NCBI GenBank assembly: GCA_910585215.1
Contig: CAJUDQ010000013.1
Location: 1-64,000 of the forward strand
Source of the DNA: an uncultured Lachnospiraceae bacterium
Lineage (GTDB): Bacteria; Bacillota; Clostridia; Lachnospirales; Lachnospiraceae
Direction of reading: 5' to 3'
DNA: 64,000 bases
Translations under genes and position numbers: made by a program
Shown here: positions 61,906 to 64,000 of the stretch, one piece after another
How the letters are laid out: each line of letters starts with the position of its first letter
Position numbering within the stretch: position 1 is the first letter of the stretch
Notes under the pieces: generated by a model
Database searches by the model: none
What the model was told of the DNA's origin: nothing
What the model saw: only the letters and a program-made list of their open reading frames with translations

Positions 61906-61930
61906 TATTTTCAGACAATTTCAGAAAAAT
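61906..61930 (-). promoter_or_regulatory. Two overlapping CodY boxes upstream of codY
   Basis: Compared with AATTTTCWGAAAATT, the minus strand has ATTTTTCTGAAATTG (61916-61930, 12 of 15) and AATTGTCTGAAAATA (61906-61920, 13 of 15). They overlap by 5 bases and lie 23 bp upstream of the −35, between topA and codY. Overlapping boxes are a known arrangement at CodY targets. Confidence 0.65.
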
Positions 61931-61943
61931 TATTTTCTTACAG

Positions 61944-64000
61944 TTACTCTATCTGCTGTTTATCTCTTACATATCCGCAATTCTTATCTGAACATACAAG
62001 CTTGCTTCCTTTTTCCAGCATATAACTGTGACACTCTGGACATGTTTCATTGGAAGGCCGCTGCCATGACATAAAATCACACTCTGGATTATCCTCGCAT
62101 CCAAAATATCTCCTTCCTTTTTTTGTTTTTTTAATCACAACTTCTTTTCCGCATTTTGGACAGGCAACTCCAATTTTTTCCAAATATGGCTTTGTATTAT
62201 GACATTCTGGAAATCCCGGGCAGGCAAGAAATTTTCCATGAGGCCCATATTTTATTACCATCATCTTTCCGCACTCTTCACATTGGACATCCGAGACCTC
62301 ATCTTTTATTTCTATTTTTTCCAGTTCCTTTTCTGCACTTTTCACCGCTTCGTCAAGGTCAGGATAAAAATTTCTGACAATTGTTTTCCATGTTACATTT
62401 CCTTCCTCTACCTCGTCCAAAAGCGATTCCATATTTGCAGTAAAATTTGTGTCTACAATTACTGGAAAAGCTGTTTTCATAATATTATTTACTGCTTCCC
62501 CAAGCTCTGTCACATACAGATTTTTTTCTTCCTTCGCCACATATCTTCTTTGAATAATCGTAGTAATCGTTGATGCATAAGTACTTGGTCGTCCGATTCC
62601 CTGCTCTTCAAGTGCTTTTACAAGCGCTGCCTCTGTAAAATGCGCTGGCGGCTGTGTAAAATGCTGCTTTTCTTCAAATTTTTCAAAAGAAAACACAGTA
62701 TCCTTTTTTATCTTATTTACAATTGCACTTCCTTCGGACTTTTCATCTTCATTGGACATATAGACAGACATAAAACCGTCAAAAGCCAGCTTTGAAGCGG
62801 AAGCTGTAAATAAATATGACCCTGCCTGAATTTTCAACGAAGTAGTACTGTATTTTGCACTGCTCATACGACTGGCTGTAAATCTTTTCCAGATAAGTTG
62901 ATATAACCGGAACTGGTCTCTGCTCAAATCTTCCTTTACCACTGTTGGATGAAGTGTAATATCTGTTGGGCGGATTGCCTCATGGGCGTCCTGAATTTTT
63001 CCTGCTTTCTTTTTTGCAGTTTGCTTATCAGCCACATACTGCTTTCCAAAATTATCCACAATATACTGTTTTGCAGCTATGTCTGCCTCCTCGGAAATTC
63101 TTGTGGAATCAGTACGAAGATAAGTGATAATACCAATTGTTCCCTTTCCCTTAATATCAACCCCTTCATAAAGCTGCTGTGCAATTCTCATTGTTTTCTG
63201 AGTGGAAAAATTCAGCGTCTTTGAAGCTTTCTGCTGAAGCGTACTGGTAGTAAATGGAAGGGGAGCTTTCTTTTCTCTCTCACTGGTCTTCATTTCTCTT
63301 ATCTTATATTCTGCCCCCTCAAGTCTTGAAACAATCTGAGTTATCTCTTCTTTGCTGGTGATAGTTATCTTTCCATTTTCATCTCCATAAAATTTTGCCA
63401 AAAGAGGCTTTTTTTCTCCCTTTACGTTCAAAATTGCGTCCAGTGTCCAGTACTCCTCTGGTATAAAAGCTTCGATTTCTTCCTCTCTGTCACAAATCAT
63501 TCGAAGGGCCACTGACTGCACACGTCCTGCACTTAATCCTCTCTTTACCTTTGCCCATAAAAGCGGACTGATAGAATAGCCTACCATGCGGTCAAGCACA
63601 CGTCTTGCCTGCTGTGCATCCACAAGCGACATATCGATTTTTCTTGAATTTTTTAATGACTCTTTTACTGCTGTTTTTGTAATTTCATTAAATGTAATCC
63701 GCTTCATTTTCCCTTCATCAAGCTTTAACGCAATGGAAAGATGCCACGAAATCGCCTCTCCTTCGCGGTCAGGGTCCGTTGCCAGATACACCTTATCTGC
63801 TTTCTTTACCAGTTTGCGAAGCTCTGCAAGCTTGTCCCCTTTTCCCCTTATCGTAATATACTTTGGCTCATAATCATTTTCAATATCAATACCCATGGAG
63901 CTTTTTGGCAAATCTCTGACGTGCCCGTTTGAAGCTGTTACCTCATAATTCGCTCCCAAAATTTTTTTAATTGTCTTTACTTTGGCGGGTGACTCCACTA
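61944..64000 (-). CDS. topA: DNA topoisomerase I, 5' end outside window
   Basis: The frame reads VESPAKVKTIKKILG at the right edge, so only the first few residues (the usual start plus the LVI strand) are missing. The TOPRIM domain has DPDREGEAI, and the active tyrosine lies in GIITYLRTDSTRIS. Three C-terminal zinc ribbons (CEEC/CPGFPEC, CPKC/CEDNPEC, CPEC/CSDKNC) follow. It relaxes negative supercoils. In B. subtilis topA is also upstream of the codY-flagellar region. Confidence 0.95.
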   Translation of the reverse strand, partial: VESPAKVKTIKKILGANYEVTASNGHVRDLPKSSMGIDIENDYEPKYITIRGKGDKLAELRKLVKKADKVYLATDPDREGEAISWHLSIALKLDEGKMKRITFNEITKTAVKESLKNSRKIDMSLVDAQQARRVLDRMVGYSISPLLWAKVKRGLSAGRVQSVALRMICDREEEIEAFIPEEYWTLDAILNVKGEKKPLLAKFYGDENGKITITSKEEITQIVSRLEGAEYKIREMKTSEREKKAPLPFTTSTLQQKASKTLNFSTQKTMRIAQQLYEGVDIKGKGTIGIITYLRTDSTRISEEADIAAKQYIVDNFGKQYVADKQTAKKKAGKIQDAHEAIRPTDITLHPTVVKEDLSRDQFRLYQLIWKRFTASRMSSAKYSTTSLKIQAGSYLFTASASKLAFDGFMSVYMSNEDEKSEGSAIVNKIKKDTVFSFEKFEEKQHFTQPPAHFTEAALVKALEEQGIGRPSTYASTITTIIQRRYVAKEEKNLYVTELGEAVNNIMKTAFPVIVDTNFTANMESLLDEVEEGNVTWKTIVRNFYPDLDEAVKSAEKELEKIEIKDEVSDVQCEECGKMMVIKYGPHGKFLACPGFPECHNTKPYLEKIGVACPKCGKEVVIKKTKKGRRYFGCEDNPECDFMSWQRPSNETCPECHSYMLEKGSKLVCSDKNCGYVRDKQQIE

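Overview
The window looks like chromosome of a motile, low-GC, anaerobic Gram-positive bacterium of the class Clostridia, most likely a Lachnospiraceae gut commensal such as a Roseburia or Lachnospira relative. This is inferred from the flagellar gene order, CodY, the strong AGGAGG-type ribosome sites and the protein sequences; no 16S gene is present. Every gene I can support with confidence lies on the minus strand, so transcription runs from the right edge to the left.

Right part (about 64.0 to 24.0 kb), core genome. topA (cut by the window edge) is followed by codY and then one very long flagellar and chemotaxis operon: flgB, flgC, fliE, fliF, fliG, fliH, fliI, fliJ, a MotE/YlxF-like gene, fliK, flgD, a TIGR02530-type gene, flgE, motA, motB, fliL, fliM, fliY, cheY, fliO, fliP, fliQ, fliR, flhB, flhA, flhF, flhG, a YcgR-like PilZ gene, cheB, cheA, cheW, cheC, cheD, a small membrane gene, sigD, fapA (DUF342), a small gene, a SwrB-like (DUF6115) gene and an MltG-N-domain gene; rpsB and tsf follow. 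The order closely matches the Bacillus subtilis fla/che region, with motAB, the PilZ gene and fapA inserted and the clpQY block between topA and codY absent. Good sigma-A promoters precede codY, flgB, motA and rpsB. Two overlapping CodY boxes lie upstream of codY, and a weaker box fills the spacer of the flgB promoter, which suggests nutrient control of motility. A strong terminator after tsf closes the core block.

Left part (1 to about 23.7 kb), accessory DNA, probably part of an integrated element that continues past the left edge. It holds two layers. (i) A backbone-like half (1 to 12.4 kb) encodes an HD-GYP-type protein, two paralogous secreted surface proteins (one with BspA-type leucine-rich repeats), two membrane-anchored HExxH metalloproteases, small membrane proteins, an amidoligase and three MerR-like HTH proteins, one with three tandem HTH units. 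(ii) A defence-cargo half (12.5 to 23 kb) encodes a D12-class adenine methyltransferase with a small partner and a compact six-gene operon: hsdR, FRG-domain gene, hsdM, hsdS, an endonuclease/exonuclease/phosphatase-fold gene and a GIY-YIG nuclease.

The most unusual signal is not a gene. The 7-mer TACCCCA (TGGGGTA on the minus, coding strand) occurs 29 times in the left 23.2 kb, always in the same orientation, in coding and non-coding DNA and in all three codon phases. I found only one copy in the other 40 kb. Copies are dense in the backbone half (22 in 11.7 kb) and sparse in the defence cargo (7 in 11.5 kb), and they stop just before the tsf terminator. I read it as an element-specific, polarity-marking motif of unknown function.
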